Source of the DNA: Spirochaetaceae bacterium | GTDB taxonomy: Bacteria; Spirochaetota; Spirochaetia; Treponematales; Treponemataceae | DNA length: 6,638 nucleotides | NCBI GenBank assembly: GCA_031271875.1 | Contig: JAISVD010000059.1 | Coordinates: 1-6,638, forward strand | Direction: 5' to 3' | Part shown: positions 6,120-6,638 of the stretch, piece by piece | Numbering within the stretch: position 1 is the stretch's first letter | Layout of the letters: each line of letters opens with the position of its first letter | Notes under the pieces: generated by a model | What the model was told of the DNA's origin: nothing | Seen by the model: only the letters and a program-made list of their open reading frames with translations | Databases searched by the model: none | Translations under genes and position numbers: made by a program

Positions 6120-6144
6120 ACCTAGACTCTTAATATAGAGTCAA
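6115..6144 (-). promoter_or_regulatory. Promoter of the amidohydrolase-like gene (TTGACT-18-TATAAT)
   Basis: On the - strand the -35 TTGACT (6139-6144, 5 of 6 consensus) and the -10 TATAAT (6115-6120, perfect) are 18 nt apart. This predicts a start near 6108 and a leader of about 75 nt. Palindrome 2 overlaps the -35 and fills the spacer, so a bound regulator would block RNA polymerase. Confidence 0.65.
6125..6142. promoter_or_regulatory. Operator-like palindrome 2, GACTCTTAATATAGAGTC
   Basis: Six-bp perfect arms GACTCT and AGAGTC surround TAATAT. The core CTCTTAATATAGAG has the same 14-bp form as palindrome 1, with differences only at two central W positions. It overlaps the -35 and spacer of the amidohydrolase-like promoter and ends 9 nt before the XRE start codon, which fits repression of the enzyme gene and autoregulation. 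Confidence 0.6.
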
Positions 6145-6151
6145 GCAGATA

Positions 6152-6358
6152 ATGAATCACACTGTTGAAGATATTTTAGACAAGATCCGCACTATACGGC
6201 TAGAAAAGGGAATTTCTATCGTCAAACTCGCTAACAGTGCAGGAATATCCCATAGCCATCTTTATTATATTGAAACAAAAAAAATAATACCTTCTATAGA
6301 AACTCTGAGTAAAATCGCCGAGGGTCTCGGAGTCACTATGAAAGATTTTTTTGATTGA
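6152..6358 (+). CDS. Small XRE/Cro-CI family transcriptional regulator
   Basis: A 68-residue single-domain helix-turn-helix protein with no effector domain. The HTH_3 fold is clear: helix 1 about 5-19 (VEDILDKIRTIRLEK), helix 2 about 22-30 (SIVKLANSA), the turn GIS, recognition helix about 33-42 (SHSHLYYIET), then PSIETLSKIAEGLGVTMKDFF, the usual closing helices. It probably binds as a dimer to the two CTCTWAATWTAGAG palindromes just upstream, controlling itself and the divergent amidohydrolase-like gene. It lacks a strong ribosome site: only AGAG (6137-6140, the right arm of palindrome 2) lies 11 nt upstream of the ATG. Translation may therefore be weak or nearly leaderless. Its second half is very AT-rich. 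Size and fold resemble controller proteins of restriction-modification systems, phage repressors and antitoxins, but no such partner is in view. Confidence 0.9.
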   Translation: MNHTVEDILDKIRTIRLEKGISIVKLANSAGISHSHLYYIETKKIIPSIETLSKIAEGLGVTMKDFFD

Positions 6359-6399
6359 ACTGTTTCCGTAAAAACCGTTACTGTATAGCATTGTACGTA

Positions 6400-6428
6400 T
6401 TGACCCCAAAACTTAATTATGTTATCTT
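6400..6428 (+). promoter_or_regulatory. Promoter of the TetR-family gene (TTGACC-17-TATCTT)
   Basis: The -35 TTGACC (5 of 6 consensus) and the -10 TATCTT (4 of 6) are separated by an ideal 17 nt. The predicted start near 6435 leaves a leader of about 33 nt. An alternative -10 TATATT lies at 6446-6451. Confidence 0.5.
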
Positions 6429-6445
6429 ATCGTTGTTAAGTTTTG
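6407..6445. promoter_or_regulatory. Inverted repeat around the TetR-family promoter, probable self-operator
   Basis: CAAAACTTAA (6407-6416) and TTAAGTTTTG (6436-6445) are perfect 10-bp inverted repeats with a 19-nt spacer. They begin 1 nt after the -35 and enclose the -10 and the start region. TetR-family proteins often repress their own gene through such sites, so this is the likely operator of the regulator that follows. Confidence 0.55.
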
Positions 6446-6467
6446 TATATTATTTCAGGAGAGTGAA

Positions 6468-6638
6468 ATGCGTACAGCCAATCCGGAACTGGAGCAGAAA
6501 ATAAAAGATGTCTGCCTTGATCTGCTGATCCGCAGGGAGCCTGAAGAGATCAACATGAGGGAGATAGCTTCCGTGTGCGGGGTAACAGCCACAACGCTGT
6601 ATTACTACTACAAAGACAAGGAGAGTCTGTTTGAAACC
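6468..6638 (+). CDS. TetR/AcrR-family transcriptional regulator, 3'-truncated by the window edge
   Basis: The ATG at 6468 follows AGGAG (6457-6461) at 6 nt. The frame is open for 57 codons to the last base, so the ligand-binding domain lies outside the window. The visible part is a TetR N-terminal DNA-binding domain: helix 1 about 7-22, then INMREIASVCGVTATTLYYYYKDKESLF (29-56), where NMREIASVCG is the positioning helix, VTATTLYYYY the turn and recognition helix, and KDKESLF the usual helix 4 start. Such proteins are small-molecule-responsive repressors, often of efflux genes. Its target here is unknown; the only visible candidates are its own promoter and genes beyond the right edge. Confidence 0.9.
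   Translation, partial: MRTANPELEQKIKDVCLDLLIRREPEEINMREIASVCGVTATTLYYYYKDKESLFET

Noticed and set aside
6125..6358. Controller protein of a restriction-modification system (GACT...AGTC outer arms recall C-boxes)
   Set aside because: No methyltransferase or endonuclease is in the window; the similarity in size and operator form is too general to support the call.
5269..6358. Toxin-antitoxin pair
   Set aside because: The genes are divergent, not in one operon, and the partner is a 254-residue amidohydrolase-like enzyme with no recognised toxin family match.
6359..6399. Terminator after the XRE gene
   Set aside because: Only a 4-bp GTAA/TTAC stem with no T-tract is visible.

Overview
The window looks like an accessory region of an anaerobic, host- or gut-associated bacterium. 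The heterodimeric ABC exporter pair, the Mbeg1-like (DUF2974) hydrolase and the CE12 pectin-type esterase, together with strong GGAGG-type ribosome sites, fit Spirochaetota (Treponema-like) or Clostridia. This placement is inferred from protein families only; no rRNA or other phylogenetic marker is present.

Left third, + strand (1-2991): a two-gene ABC exporter operon. The first subunit enters from the left edge and is broken. About 83 nt are missing just after its Walker A motif, which shifts the frame and gives a stop at 571-573. The rest of its nucleotide-binding domain continues in another frame to 1039. The second subunit (1024-2991) overlaps the first by 16 nt and is intact. Its motifs fit the catalytic half of a TM287/TM288-type heterodimer.

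Middle, - strand (3035-6033): three genes point left. In transcription order they are an N-formylglutamate amidohydrolase-like protein (6033-5269), a CE12-type SGNH esterase with a possible short lipoprotein signal (5105-4311), and a cytosolic alpha/beta hydrolase of the DUF2974 family (4213-3035). The gaps of 163 and 97 nt and the separate promoter-like sequences suggest separate transcription units. The - strand set converges on the ABC operon over a hairpin at 3004-3030.

Right end (6034-6638): a 68-residue XRE-family regulator (6152-6358) is divergent from the amidohydrolase-like gene. Their 118-nt intergenic region holds two operator-like palindromes of the form CTCTWAATWTAGAG, 41 bp centre to centre. 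They flank overlapping -10 elements of the two divergent promoters. The last gene is a TetR-family regulator (from 6468) cut by the window edge. Its promoter is enclosed by a perfect 10-bp inverted repeat, a probable self-operator.

The most interesting part is 5269-6358: a regulator and enzyme pair, visibly AT-richer than its surroundings by hand count, with a symmetric two-operator switch and an enzyme that lacks family-typical residues. No CRISPR array, tRNA, rRNA or insertion sequence was seen. No stretch over 300 nt is without a gene.
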